This document shows, piece after piece, positions 16,416 to 25,774 of a stretch of DNA of 64,000 nucleotides. Numbering within the stretch: position 1 is the first letter of the stretch; each line of letters starts with the position of its first letter. The stretch is from assembly GCF_020880975.1 (NCBI RefSeq), contig NZ_JAJIWP010000002.1:868001-932000 (forward strand), written 5' to 3'. The notes beneath the pieces are model-generated. The model did not search any database and was not told the origin of the DNA. It saw only the letters and a program-made list of their open reading frames with translations. The stretch comes from Mucilaginibacter sp. UR6-1. Its GTDB lineage: Bacteria; Bacteroidota; Bacteroidia; Sphingobacteriales; Sphingobacteriaceae. A program made the translations under genes and the position numbers.

Positions 16416-19139
16416 TTATTTGAAAAACTTCGAGAGTTCTTCCATGGTGGTTTGCTGGGACGGGCGGAATTTATCAGAACTGGCGTATCGCATCAGGCTG
16501 CTTTTCAACTGTCTTGCTGCCGGGCGTTTATCCAAATCATGCTGAATATCCATAGTGCAAAGTAATAGCTTGCCATTACCCATTCTGAACTCCATCAGTA
16601 AACCAAGGTTCCGGTTTCTAAAAAAGTTATCTATCACCCGCACAATAGGGTCCTGCCGGGTAACTGATCCGTCGAATTGTACGGAGCGTGATCGGGTTAC
16701 CAAATCCCACCACTGCCAGTCGCTGTAAGTATTGGTCGGAAAGTCGGTCAATGCCGGGTGCTGATTGTTGATCAGAAGCCCCATACTGCCGGGCTGATCC
16801 GGGAAGTGTACCGGACTCCAGAACACCGGCGCGAACCGGCCGTCTATGCCTTGTATATGAGCGGTATCCGGGTTTAACACAACGGTTTTACCGGCCTTGA
16901 GTAATTGCAGCGCTGAATCAACAGAAGTGGTAAATTGTACGCCAGTCACCTTTGTCTCCGGTTGAGTAGGGTACACCCATATCTTCCACTGGTTGCGGTA
17001 ACCCGACCTGGCCAACTTCAAGGTAACGGTCAGTTCCTGTGCACGGTTTATACTGTGTAATGGTACCGTAAATTTCCCCAGCGGGCGGCCATTGCCTACG
17101 GGCAAATTGTTAGTGCCAAGCGTTCCCTTAAAAAGCGTTTTGTTGTCCTGAGTGGCGATCGTCCATTGCAGTTCATCTTTCAGCGCTTTATCCAGATAGT
17201 TAGCTATCTCAGCGCTCGCTTCAAAGTTTTCAGTATTGGTATAACCGGCCTTGTAAAAACGGAGCAGTGGTACTACCGGCCCGCAAAACTGGCGGAAATC
17301 CTCAGGCTTAATAATGCCTTTACTCTCCCAAAAAGCGTTCAGGATACCTACCAATGCAGTGCCCTGTCCCGGAAAGTCATGCAGGTCCAACAACTGAAAG
17401 CCGCCAACACCTGGTGTTTTCAGGGCACGCTCAATCTCCTCCTTATATAAATTAGCTGATAACTTACCGCTGGCTTTCAGGTAGGGGTCAGCTAATCCAA
17501 GCATTCCCTTTTTGCGCAGATCATGACGAACGGCTGAAAAATTGGCAGGCACCAGCACTCCGGTATATTTATCGATCTCCTTCAGATCAGGGTATACGGA
17601 ATATTGACCGACCTCATGGATCACCAGCGGAACGGTAGTGCCTGAAACCGCTTTGCCGTAATCTGTCTTAAAGTCGGGTGGGTTGGTATTGAAGATGCCT
17701 TGTCCGCGTACCCAGCCCTTATCGGTATACTGGGTAATGAAAAAGTCATCGGAAGGTTCGGGTGTTTTACCATGACCGTTTTGGAAACTAAAGGTGGTGG
17801 TCGTATATAGGTGACGGTTATCTTGTTTTTTTAGTTTTTTGACCAGGCCCCCCAGCCAGGCAAAATCACCTTCCAGTTCGTTTCCCATGCTCCAAAAACA
17901 GAATGACGGGTGATTGCCATAATTCTTGATCATTTGCTGTGCCTCATCCTCCAGGTAGCGAAGCGTAGCGGTATCTTCACCCACCTTAAGCGACCAAAGC
18001 GGCAGCTCCACATGCAGGTAAAAGCCCAATGAATCTGCAACCCTGAAGGCGGCCTCCGGAGGGCACCAGGAGTGGAAGCGTAAGTGATTCAGGCCGTATT
18101 GTTTTGCGGCGGTGAAGACTTTCAGCCAACCTGCACGTTCCATGGGCGGATGGCCTTGTATTGGAAAAATGTTGCATTCCAGCGTTCCCCGCAGGAAAAG
18201 CGGCCTGCCGTTGATAAGCAGATTGCTGCCCTGCGCGGTAAGTGTCCTGAAGCCAAATCGCTCTGTCCTGCTATCTAATACTTTGCCATTGCGGTCTGTC
18301 ACCTCAAAGGTCCAGGTATAAACGTTGGGGTTGAACTCATTCCATTCCTTTACCTGGGGCAGGTTAACCTTTGCCTGCTGTACGGTTCCGGACCTTAACG
18401 GAACCCTTTGAGATGATTTAACTGTTTTACCTGCCAGCATAATCCGGTGCTGTAAATAAAGATCACCGGGCGGACGGGAGGTTAGTTGTATGGCGGCTGT
18501 AGCTGTTTTGCCAGCAAGTGAAGCTGTAACGTCGATCTGTGCGAAGGTTGCATAACCTTTATCGCTGATCTCCATGCGGCCGATGACACCGTTCCAGATG
18601 ATCTGCGTACCGTCGGTATAGGCATGCGCAAAATCATTGAAACTGATGTCGTGCTGTTTTCTGTTATCGATCCTTAGCGTGATCACATGTTTTCCCGGCG
18701 ATAGTTTGCCTAATGAGAAATGCTGCGGGGCGATCAGGCTTTCGGCCGAACCGGCTGGCTTGCCGTCAACCCAGCAGTCTGTTTTCCATATCACCCGCTC
18801 AAGCAGTAGCTCCGCATTGGTCATTCCTTTGCCGATGGTGATCGATCTTTGATACCAGACCGCACCTGTATACCTGACCCGGCGCGACAGGCGTAGCATG
18901 ATGTCTTTGGACAGCACACTTGTATCCGTTTTTACCGGTTCACCTATATGCGCGTCATCCAGTGTTCCCGGAAGCGTGATCACCCGGGTGAATCGCTGAT
19001 CGAACCATTTGCCGGCGACTCCCCGGTCCGCAGAGTCTAATTTGATCGTCCAGCTACTGGCCAGGGAAACCGGAGCACGCTGCGCATGGGTATAAAAACA
19101 GGCTGACAATAGCGTAGCCAGCAAAAGTGCTTTTTTCAT
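16416..19139 (-). CDS. glycoside hydrolase family 2 protein
   Basis: 907 aa, secreted (signal peptide about 1-19, ending THAQ). Sugar-binding jelly roll (about 25-190), immunoglobulin-like domain (about 195-300), TIM barrel (about 300-580) and a long C-terminal region. Acid/base Glu421 lies in SMGNELEG and the probable nucleophile Glu509 in IHEVGQY, as in GH2 retaining enzymes. Activity could be beta-galactosidase, beta-glucuronidase or another exo-activity; the sequence does not decide. Last gene of the SusC-SusD-GH30-GH2 operon, 10 bp after the GH30 gene, so it probably trims oligosaccharides released by GH30. Confidence 0.9.
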   Translation of the reverse strand: MKKALLLATLLSACFYTHAQRAPVSLASSWTIKLDSADRGVAGKWFDQRFTRVITLPGTLDDAHIGEPVKTDTSVLSKDIMLRLSRRVRYTGAVWYQRSITIGKGMTNAELLLERVIWKTDCWVDGKPAGSAESLIAPQHFSLGKLSPGKHVITLRIDNRKQHDISFNDFAHAYTDGTQIIWNGVIGRMEISDKGYATFAQIDVTASLAGKTATAAIQLTSRPPGDLYLQHRIMLAGKTVKSSQRVPLRSGTVQQAKVNLPQVKEWNEFNPNVYTWTFEVTDRNGKVLDSRTERFGFRTLTAQGSNLLINGRPLFLRGTLECNIFPIQGHPPMERAGWLKVFTAAKQYGLNHLRFHSWCPPEAAFRVADSLGFYLHVELPLWSLKVGEDTATLRYLEDEAQQMIKNYGNHPSFCFWSMGNELEGDFAWLGGLVKKLKKQDNRHLYTTTTFSFQNGHGKTPEPSDDFFITQYTDKGWVRGQGIFNTNPPDFKTDYGKAVSGTTVPLVIHEVGQYSVYPDLKEIDKYTGVLVPANFSAVRHDLRKKGMLGLADPYLKASGKLSANLYKEEIERALKTPGVGGFQLLDLHDFPGQGTALVGILNAFWESKGIIKPEDFRQFCGPVVPLLRFYKAGYTNTENFEASAEIANYLDKALKDELQWTIATQDNKTLFKGTLGTNNLPVGNGRPLGKFTVPLHSINRAQELTVTLKLARSGYRNQWKIWVYPTQPETKVTGVQFTTSVDSALQLLKAGKTVVLNPDTAHIQGIDGRFAPVFWSPVHFPDQPGSMGLLINNQHPALTDFPTNTYSDWQWWDLVTRSRSVQFDGSVTRQDPIVRVIDNFFRNRNLGLLMEFRMGNGKLLLCTMDIQHDLDKRPAARQLKSSLMRYASSDKFRPSQQTTMEELSKFFK

Positions 19140-19149
19140 GAGTTATATA

Positions 19150-20793
19150 TTATTGATAGCTGCCCGTTATCGTCGTAACTGACTTGCCTTCCAAAACGAT
19201 ATCCATAGTGTTGTTCACCTTCTTTTGCAGGCTCTTTGAAGCGCTGGTTGTGTAAGATATCATATCCTGGCCGGGTTTGAAATTAGTTGTATCAAATTGA
19301 TAGGTTTTGCTGTTACCCGTCATGTTGATCAGCACGACCGCAAACTGCTTTTTTCCGGCGTCCTTATAGGCAGATACCATAAACGAACCTGCAGCGGCAG
19401 CCGGATCGTTAACATCACTTAGCGATGCATTTACCCGCACCATACCGGGTCTGATAAAGCGCGAATAATTTCCGAGGCACCATAGTTGCTTCGAATCGCT
19501 GACAATACCATCTGTCTTCATCGCGGTCAAATCATAGCCGCCTGCCGGATCGTTAATATACACCAGCCCGTCACTGTAGTTGTAGGTATCTACCGCCAAC
19601 CACCACTGCCAGGAGGTCACATTGGCGATGGTCAGGTCATGATGGATAACCTTAGCCACGTATAAGCCATAATCTATACCTGTGTTTTTAGGATATCCAT
19701 TGAGTTGCCCGCAAATGTCGCCCAGGATGCCAAACTCCGATTGCCACATTTGTAACGATGGGTCTACCGCGTTTTTTTTGTTAACGGCGTTGGTGCGATA
19801 GGTGATCAGGTCATTATTAGGACAGGTGGTGAAATAGCTATGCGCCGAGATCAAATGCTCTATCGACGGAACGCTGCCGACGTAATTGGCCGAATTAGGG
19901 TTGAAGAATTGGTTGATCTGATCACCCCGGCCGTCGCTGTTATTGCCATCAAGTGAGTTCCACTGGTTCGCTTCGCCCAAGGCAATCGTTGTTGCTAAAC
20001 CTGCTGCTTTTATTTTTGGGCCTAACAGCCGGATGAATGCAGCGATCTCTGCATTGGTTGCACCGGTACCTTCCTGGCTCGGCTTTTCGCCCCAGTTCCA
20101 TTGCGGTTCGTTAAACGGACTAATATAGCTGAACGGAGTGGATGATGAGGCAAAATGTTTAGCCACACTAACCAGGAAATCCGCAAAGGCATCCTGCTTG
20201 TCTCCTTTGAGGTTCAGATGGTTATTTGCCAAGCCATAGGCTTTGTTATTCAGGGTAAATTGTACCGGCGGCGAGATCGGAAAGCCAAGAAATTTATTCA
20301 CGCCACGTGCTTTAGCTGCCGAAAGAAACCACTGCTGTCCGGCCTGCTTGCTCCAGTCATACGTACCATCAGGTTTCAGAAAGCATTCTTCGCGGCGGTA
20401 CTCATTAGGGATACCACTTTCATCGCCCTGTTCGAAACTTCCTGCACCGATATTGAATCGCCACATGGACAAGCCAATGCCCTTCGGATTGCCTTCGTTA
20501 TCATTTTCCAGACTAAAAAGGTAATCGGCTATCTTATTTTTCTTTGATGCGTCGGCCCATTTGCCGATAAATTTGGTTGTCCAGCTATCCGACGCGCCGA
20601 AACTGTGGATGGTCTGCCCTTCATCATTCAAACTGATAACAATGCGGGGGGATGCCTGAGTGCAGGTGTTCACGCCGTTAATGATACAGCCATTCTCCGG
20701 AGCGGCCTCCGCCTTTTTTTTACTGCAGCAAATGCCCGTGATCATGATCATCAGGCCTGCAGTGAGCAAGTAAGATTTTAGATTTCTTTTCAT
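19150..20793 (-). CDS. glycoside hydrolase family 30 protein, endo-beta-1,6-galactanase-like
   Basis: 547 aa. Hydrophobic N-terminus ending ITGICCSKKK, probably a lipoprotein with a non-canonical lipobox. TIM barrel with acid/base Glu229 (SPFNEPQWNW) and nucleophile Glu353 (MWQSEFGILG), then a beta-sandwich at the C-terminus (about 440-547). The stretch TSWQWWLAVDTYNYSDGLVY is typical of the endo-beta-1,6-galactanase-like branch. A beta-1,6-galactan such as type II arabinogalactan side chains is the best substrate guess (inference). It lies between SusD and GH2; a 10-bp hairpin separates it from SusD. Confidence 0.87.
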   Translation of the reverse strand: MKRNLKSYLLTAGLMIMITGICCSKKKAEAAPENGCIINGVNTCTQASPRIVISLNDEGQTIHSFGASDSWTTKFIGKWADASKKNKIADYLFSLENDNEGNPKGIGLSMWRFNIGAGSFEQGDESGIPNEYRREECFLKPDGTYDWSKQAGQQWFLSAAKARGVNKFLGFPISPPVQFTLNNKAYGLANNHLNLKGDKQDAFADFLVSVAKHFASSSTPFSYISPFNEPQWNWGEKPSQEGTGATNAEIAAFIRLLGPKIKAAGLATTIALGEANQWNSLDGNNSDGRGDQINQFFNPNSANYVGSVPSIEHLISAHSYFTTCPNNDLITYRTNAVNKKNAVDPSLQMWQSEFGILGDICGQLNGYPKNTGIDYGLYVAKVIHHDLTIANVTSWQWWLAVDTYNYSDGLVYINDPAGGYDLTAMKTDGIVSDSKQLWCLGNYSRFIRPGMVRVNASLSDVNDPAAAAGSFMVSAYKDAGKKQFAVVLINMTGNSKTYQFDTTNFKPGQDMISYTTSASKSLQKKVNNTMDIVLEGKSVTTITGSYQ

Positions 20794-20806
20794 AGCGTAG
20801 AAATTT

Positions 20807-20829
20807 GCCGCCTGCCTCAGGCAGGCGGC
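20807..20829 (-). terminator. intra-operon GC-rich hairpin between susD-like and GH30 genes
   Basis: Perfect stem GCCGCCTGCC / GGCAGGCGGC with a 3-nt loop TCA in the 45-bp gap. There is no T-run. Such hairpins in PUL operons can lower expression of downstream enzymes relative to the SusCD pair or stabilise the upstream mRNA (inference). The compact palindrome with a 3-nt loop also resembles a REP unit. Confidence 0.7.
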
Positions 20830-20838
20830 TGTGGTACA

Positions 20839-22404
20839 TTAATATCCGGGATTCTGTGTGATCCTGCCTTGTGAAGCGATGACCTCTTTGGTCGGAATAG
20901 GCCAAAGATTGTGTGTGCCTGCTATAAAGCTCGCGCCCTTATTTTGCGGTTCGTTGTTGTTGGTTTTCTCGTAAGGGTCAGTGCTAACCTGCGTATTGTA
21001 ACGAACAAAACTGCCGTTAGCGCCCATGATGCTGTTGATGACGGGCTGGCCGGCCTGATCTTTCCATCTTCGGATATCATACAGGCGATCACCCTCCAGC
21101 GCCAGTTCAAGCCTGCGTTCCTTCCGAACGGCATTGATCAGGTTCCATCCGGTAAGCGTCATGTCGGTGTTCAGATTTACCCGGCTTCTTACAATGCGTA
21201 AGGATTGCAGGGCCTGCTGGGGCTGTTGCAGCATAGCCGCTGCTTCAGCGTTCATCAGGTACACATCTGCCAGCCGCAGATAAATATGGTCTTTTGAGAA
21301 ACGGCCGTTGGGTGTACGTTCGGTTCTGGGGATATAGATTTTCCGGTTAAACCTGGCTGATTTTTCCTGTGATGGATTGGCATTAAATAACGGCACTGCC
21401 GGATCGCCTGCAACCGGTTGATTATGGCGCATGATGGTCCAGTTCAACCGAACGTTATCGCCTTCAGACAAGAAGGCATTTTCCAGATCACTGGTGGGAT
21501 TGAAATAGCCCCAGCCACCTTCAGAGGGTGCCATTGATGTTGTTGGAAATACATTGCCCAGGTTCGGGAATTGCGTTGACCATTGGAACTGGATCTCAAA
21601 TAGTGATTCCCTTCCATTATAATTGTTCGTCTGCCAAATATTGCCGAATGTAGGTTCCAGAGTGTATTCACCCGAAGAGATGATCTGGTTAGTTTGTTCC
21701 AGCGCCCCGGTCCAGTCCTCGGCATACAGGTCAACCTTGGCCAGCAAGGCTTGCGCGGCACCTTTGGAAACCCGGTATTTATCACTCGTGCTGTATACTG
21801 ACTTTGCCGGAAGCAAACTTGCGGCATCAGCCAGTTCAGCTTTCAAAAAGGCCAGTACATCTGAGGCGCTTGTCCGTCCGTAATCATTTTGTGTAGGGGA
21901 AAGGGTTTTGGTGATCAGTGGAACTGCTCCCCAATTGCGAACCAGCTCGAAATACTGAAACGCGCGCAGAAAACGAAGTTCTGCCGATAACCGTTGAACC
22001 AGCGCCGGGTCTACCTGTGATTTTTGTAAACCTTCGATCGTCGCATTGAACAGATAGATGCTTTTGTAGAGCATGATCCAATGCGCTTCAATACGGTCAT
22101 TTTCAGCGTTAAGGGTGTAATGCGCTGCCTGCACGGCTGTACCCTGCCCGCCGTTTACACCGATCCACTCATTATCCGAGGCAGCTTCTCCGCCCACCTG
22201 TTTAAACCACTGGGTTTGCCACCAGTCGTCATAATCAATATACTTATAGCACACCGTCGTAGCGCCGGTTGCTTCCTCTGCATTGTTATAGAAGGTACTG
22301 GCCTGGATAGCGTTCCCGTAAGGCTCCTGTTGCAAAAAGTCTTTTTTGCAATTCGTCATACCGGTAACAACCAGTATTAAAGCTATATATCTTAGAGATT
22401 TCAT
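20839..22404 (-). CDS. SusD/RagB-family nutrient-binding outer-membrane lipoprotein
   Basis: 521 aa. Lipoprotein signal (TGMTNCKKD, Cys about residue 19), SusD-type N-terminal TPR-like helices (LRFLRAFQYFELVRNWGAVPL at about 146-166) and the C-terminal SusD_RagB region (LRLADVYLMNAEAA, RKERRLELALEGDRLYDIRRW). It caps the SusC barrel next to it and binds the glycan at the surface. Starts 17 bp after the SusC stop. Confidence 0.95.
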   Translation of the reverse strand: MKSLRYIALILVVTGMTNCKKDFLQQEPYGNAIQASTFYNNAEEATGATTVCYKYIDYDDWWQTQWFKQVGGEAASDNEWIGVNGGQGTAVQAAHYTLNAENDRIEAHWIMLYKSIYLFNATIEGLQKSQVDPALVQRLSAELRFLRAFQYFELVRNWGAVPLITKTLSPTQNDYGRTSASDVLAFLKAELADAASLLPAKSVYSTSDKYRVSKGAAQALLAKVDLYAEDWTGALEQTNQIISSGEYTLEPTFGNIWQTNNYNGRESLFEIQFQWSTQFPNLGNVFPTTSMAPSEGGWGYFNPTSDLENAFLSEGDNVRLNWTIMRHNQPVAGDPAVPLFNANPSQEKSARFNRKIYIPRTERTPNGRFSKDHIYLRLADVYLMNAEAAAMLQQPQQALQSLRIVRSRVNLNTDMTLTGWNLINAVRKERRLELALEGDRLYDIRRWKDQAGQPVINSIMGANGSFVRYNTQVSTDPYEKTNNNEPQNKGASFIAGTHNLWPIPTKEVIASQGRITQNPGY

Positions 22405-22421
22405 GATGTTACTGCTGATGA

Positions 22422-25400
22422 TTAGAAGTTTGCGTTAAAACCGATGTTGAAAAACTTCGGGATAGGGTTTTGCCCGTTATCAATGCCATAGCGTAAAATA
22501 CCGGCAAATGGCACTTCCGGGTTCAGCCCGTCATATCCGGTGATCGTAAACAGGTTCTGCGCCGATACATACACCCTGATGTTTGCTTTACCATTAAAGG
22601 TTGAAGATGGAATGGTATAGCCAAGTTGTACTAACTTATTACGTACATAGGTGCCGTCCTTGATGAAGAAGGTCGAGTTTTTAGAAAAGTTGCCGTTCGG
22701 GTCAGATAAACTGAGTATGGGGTATGAATTTGTACTGCCCGGACCTGTCCAGAATTGGTTCTGCTTCCCGCTGATAAAGTTGTAACCATATACCGGATTC
22801 ATTCTCACCAGGTAATCATCGGCGATCTTGTTGCCGAATGATCCGTAAAATTCCGTACGGAAATCAAACCCATGATAAGAGGCTTGCAAGGTCAGCCCCG
22901 AAGATAATTTAGGATAAGGGTTTCCAATGTTCTTGCGGTCGTTAAGGTCGATCGTGTTATCGCCATTAATGTTTGCGTACTTGAAGTCGCCGGGCCTGGC
23001 ATTAGGCTGCAACACGGTTCCATTGCCGCTCCGGTAATCTTGTACTTCCTGTGCGGTTTGAAATACGCCAATAACATCATAACCATAATAACCACCCAGT
23101 ATGTCTCCTGCTTCTGTTTTGGTTCGCCTGGTAGACTGGAATACGTCGTTTGATATCTCGTCATACAATACTTGCCCGCGCAGGTCCACCGCTTTGGATA
23201 GGAACCGCTGCAAAGTGAGACCAACACCAAAGGAAACGCCGCCTACCTTATCTTTATAGTTCAGGCCAACTTCCCAGCCGCTGGTACGGATGCTGCCCAC
23301 GTTGGTATAAACTGTTGGAATGTAGCCCTGCGGGTAACCCAATGACGGCTGCACGGGTAAAAACAGCAACATGTCCTTGGGTGATCGCCAATATTTATCG
23401 GCAGTTACCGATAGTTTGTTGTTGAACAGGTCAGCATCAAGCCCGATAGTTACATCCTGCGTGGTTTCCCATTTAATATTGGGGTCCGGCACGTTAGACG
23501 GCACGTAACCATAGATACGGCTGCGGTCGCCGCTTACATAATCGGCCAAGCCAAGTGTACTCTGATAAGCGCCGGGCGCGCCAGGCAGATTGCCGCCTAC
23601 GCGGCCGTATGATCCCCGTAGCTTCAGGTAGCTCAGCCATTTGATGCTCTTCATGAATTCTTCGTTGGTGATCACATAAGCACCGGATACTGTCGGGAAA
23701 TATCCCCAGCGGTTCTGCGGTGACAGGAGCGAAGAGCCGTCTGCCCGGAATGAAGCGGCGATGTAATAGGTATTGTTAAAATCATAGGATACCCGGCCAA
23801 AATAAGAGGTCATCTTGCCGAATGGTCCGGCACCGGGCTGGCGCGTGCCGCTTGCATCGGCGATTGTTGCCCCGGAGCCTACATAGCGGTACGGTTCGGC
23901 GTCATAGGGTATATTCTGCCGGAACACGTAGCTGTTATTGTAGGTATAGTTATCAGCCGATTGTCCCGCAAGGATGTTGTAATGATGCTTGCCTGCACTT
24001 CCGATGTAATTGATCGTATTGTCAATCTGCCAGCGATAGTTTGTTACCGTGTTTTGAGAGACACCTGATACGTCATTCCTGTCCTGCGGATCGATAAAAT
24101 ATTTAGGGGCATAACTCGTGGTGTTTTGGGAATTATAGAACCCGGCAAGGCTGCTCCTCAACGTTAGCCCGGTGATCGGCTTGATCTCGATATAAGTCGA
24201 CCCCTGCGTGCCGAATAATTTGGTATTGTTGAAGTTGCGTGCCATGGCAGCAACCGGGTTATTAATGTTGTTGAAATTAGACCGTGTGAACTGGCTGTAT
24301 GCCGGGTTATAAGCGGTGAAGTTCCAGCTCGGGTTAGATGCCGCATAGGTATTAACATCGGTCTGGGTTTGCTCCGCCGATTTTGTCACGGCAACATTTG
24401 GCGCAATTGACATGATGTTGAAAAGGCCTGTTCCGCCACCGTTACCATAATCTTCCATGCGGGGTGCAAGGTTTACACCGATCTTGAAAACTTTGGATAT
24501 CTCATAATCGATATTGAACCGGGTTGTGATCTTGCGATAGTCGGCAGTATTGCGCTGTGCCTGGTAATTAGAACTTTGGTCGAAATAACCAGCGCTGCCA
24601 TAAAAGGTCAAACCGTTTTTTGACCCCGATGCACTGACATTATAGTTGTGGGTATACGCATTTTTGGTAGACTCTTTCCACCAGTCGGTATTGATACCGG
24701 TCACCGCAGCGGTTGCCGGCAATGTTTGATTATTGTCGGCATATATCCGGCTATAATGATTTACAAATTCCTCCGTTCCGGCAAGTTTAGGGTTTACCCA
24801 ATAGCTCATTCCCGAAGTGCCGTTAAAGTTGACCTGAGTTTTTTCTTTTCCGCGCTTGGTGGAAACCAATAATACGCCCGCGCCACCCCTTGATCCATAG
24901 ATCGCCGTAGCCGCGGCATCTTTCAGTACATCCACTTTGTCGATATCTGATGGATTGATATCGTTCAGGCTGCCGAAAGAGGTGATCACGCCGTCGACCA
25001 CGATCAACGGGTCGCTTGAGCCGGTAATGGTAGCAAAGCCCCTGATCAGCATTTTAGGCTGCGAACCCGGGTTGCCACCTCCCTGGAATACCTGTAGGCC
25101 GGGTACTTTACCTTGCAATGCCTCGCCGACATTGCTCGTTGTTGTTGGCGCAATATCCTTGGTGCCCACGGAAGATACAGCCGTAGTCACACTTCTCCTG
25201 GAGATGGTCTGATAACCGATCACAACCGTTTCATTGAGCATGTTATCCGCCGAACTTAATTTTACGTCATACTCATCGCGGTCGGAAACGGTGACCTCTT
25301 TGGTCACATACCCCAGATAGGATACAATCAGTATATTCCCGGCAGAAGCATTGATACGGAACCTGCCAGCCGTATCGGTAACCGTACCGGTTGATGTACC

Positions 25401-25538
25401 TTTGATCAGGATACTGACGCCAACAAGCGTTTGATTGGTGTTATCGGTCACGCGTCCCCTGATCGCCCTGGATTGAGCGAAAGTCAGGCTACAGCAAAGC
25501 GCCAAAAACACCAGGGTTAGTGTAGATCTTCTTTTCAT
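22422..25538 (-). CDS. SusC/RagA-family TonB-linked outer-membrane protein
   Basis: 1038 aa. Signal peptide (ending TFAQ, about 1-21), CarboxypepD_reg-like domain (about 25-110), plug with the SusC signature VDVLKDAAATAIYGSRG (about 205-222), and a large beta-barrel ending in GFNANF. Transports oligosaccharide with SusD. First gene of the PUL operon. A perfect -7 box TAGATTTG (25577-25570, minus strand) lies 32 bp upstream of the start, preceded by repeats shared with the MFS promoter. The length is normal for the family. Confidence 0.95.
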   Translation of the reverse strand: MKRRSTLTLVFLALCCSLTFAQSRAIRGRVTDNTNQTLVGVSILIKGTSTGTVTDTAGRFRINASAGNILIVSYLGYVTKEVTVSDRDEYDVKLSSADNMLNETVVIGYQTISRRSVTTAVSSVGTKDIAPTTTSNVGEALQGKVPGLQVFQGGGNPGSQPKMLIRGFATITGSSDPLIVVDGVITSFGSLNDINPSDIDKVDVLKDAAATAIYGSRGGAGVLLVSTKRGKEKTQVNFNGTSGMSYWVNPKLAGTEEFVNHYSRIYADNNQTLPATAAVTGINTDWWKESTKNAYTHNYNVSASGSKNGLTFYGSAGYFDQSSNYQAQRNTADYRKITTRFNIDYEISKVFKIGVNLAPRMEDYGNGGGTGLFNIMSIAPNVAVTKSAEQTQTDVNTYAASNPSWNFTAYNPAYSQFTRSNFNNINNPVAAMARNFNNTKLFGTQGSTYIEIKPITGLTLRSSLAGFYNSQNTTSYAPKYFIDPQDRNDVSGVSQNTVTNYRWQIDNTINYIGSAGKHHYNILAGQSADNYTYNNSYVFRQNIPYDAEPYRYVGSGATIADASGTRQPGAGPFGKMTSYFGRVSYDFNNTYYIAASFRADGSSLLSPQNRWGYFPTVSGAYVITNEEFMKSIKWLSYLKLRGSYGRVGGNLPGAPGAYQSTLGLADYVSGDRSRIYGYVPSNVPDPNIKWETTQDVTIGLDADLFNNKLSVTADKYWRSPKDMLLFLPVQPSLGYPQGYIPTVYTNVGSIRTSGWEVGLNYKDKVGGVSFGVGLTLQRFLSKAVDLRGQVLYDEISNDVFQSTRRTKTEAGDILGGYYGYDVIGVFQTAQEVQDYRSGNGTVLQPNARPGDFKYANINGDNTIDLNDRKNIGNPYPKLSSGLTLQASYHGFDFRTEFYGSFGNKIADDYLVRMNPVYGYNFISGKQNQFWTGPGSTNSYPILSLSDPNGNFSKNSTFFIKDGTYVRNKLVQLGYTIPSSTFNGKANIRVYVSAQNLFTITGYDGLNPEVPFAGILRYGIDNGQNPIPKFFNIGFNANF

Positions 25539-25569
25539 AATTTGGTTTTTAGGATATAATTTGGATGAA

Positions 25570-25637
25570 CAAATCTAACCGCTAACATTAGCTGGAGTAT
25601 AGACTATTCCGTGTAAAAGCTGGACAATTTTCTGATT
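25570..25637 (-). promoter_or_regulatory. PUL operon promoter and candidate AraC operator
   Basis: Minus strand: AATCAGAAAATTGTCCAGCT (25637-25618), then AATAGTCTATA and TACTCCAGC (25599-25591), then 13 bp to the -7 box TAGATTTG (25577-25570). The 20-mer matches 18 of 20 positions with the one at 30570-30589 upstream of the sugar transporter, also minus strand and also followed by a TACTCCA element 13 bp from a -7-like box. The likely binder is the cupin-type AraC at 30667 (inference). Confidence 0.6.
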
Positions 25638-25730
25638 GGTCGTTAAAGTCTAAACATTTTAAAAATGGTAGTTATCAGAGCCAAAGTTAGGCTTGGGGTT
25701 GTGGATCACTGATCATCCTGCGCCACAAAA

Positions 25731-25758
25731 AAAGCGGGGAACATGTCCCCGCCGTTTT
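25731..25758 (-). terminator. terminator after the DUF5107-TPR gene
   Basis: GC-rich stem (GCGGGGA / TCCCCGC) with a short loop, flanked by A-runs on one side and T-runs on the other, 17 bp downstream of the DUF5107 stop. It separates the transporter operon from the PUL promoter. Confidence 0.85.
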
Positions 25759-25774
25759 TATGAGTTAAAATTCG

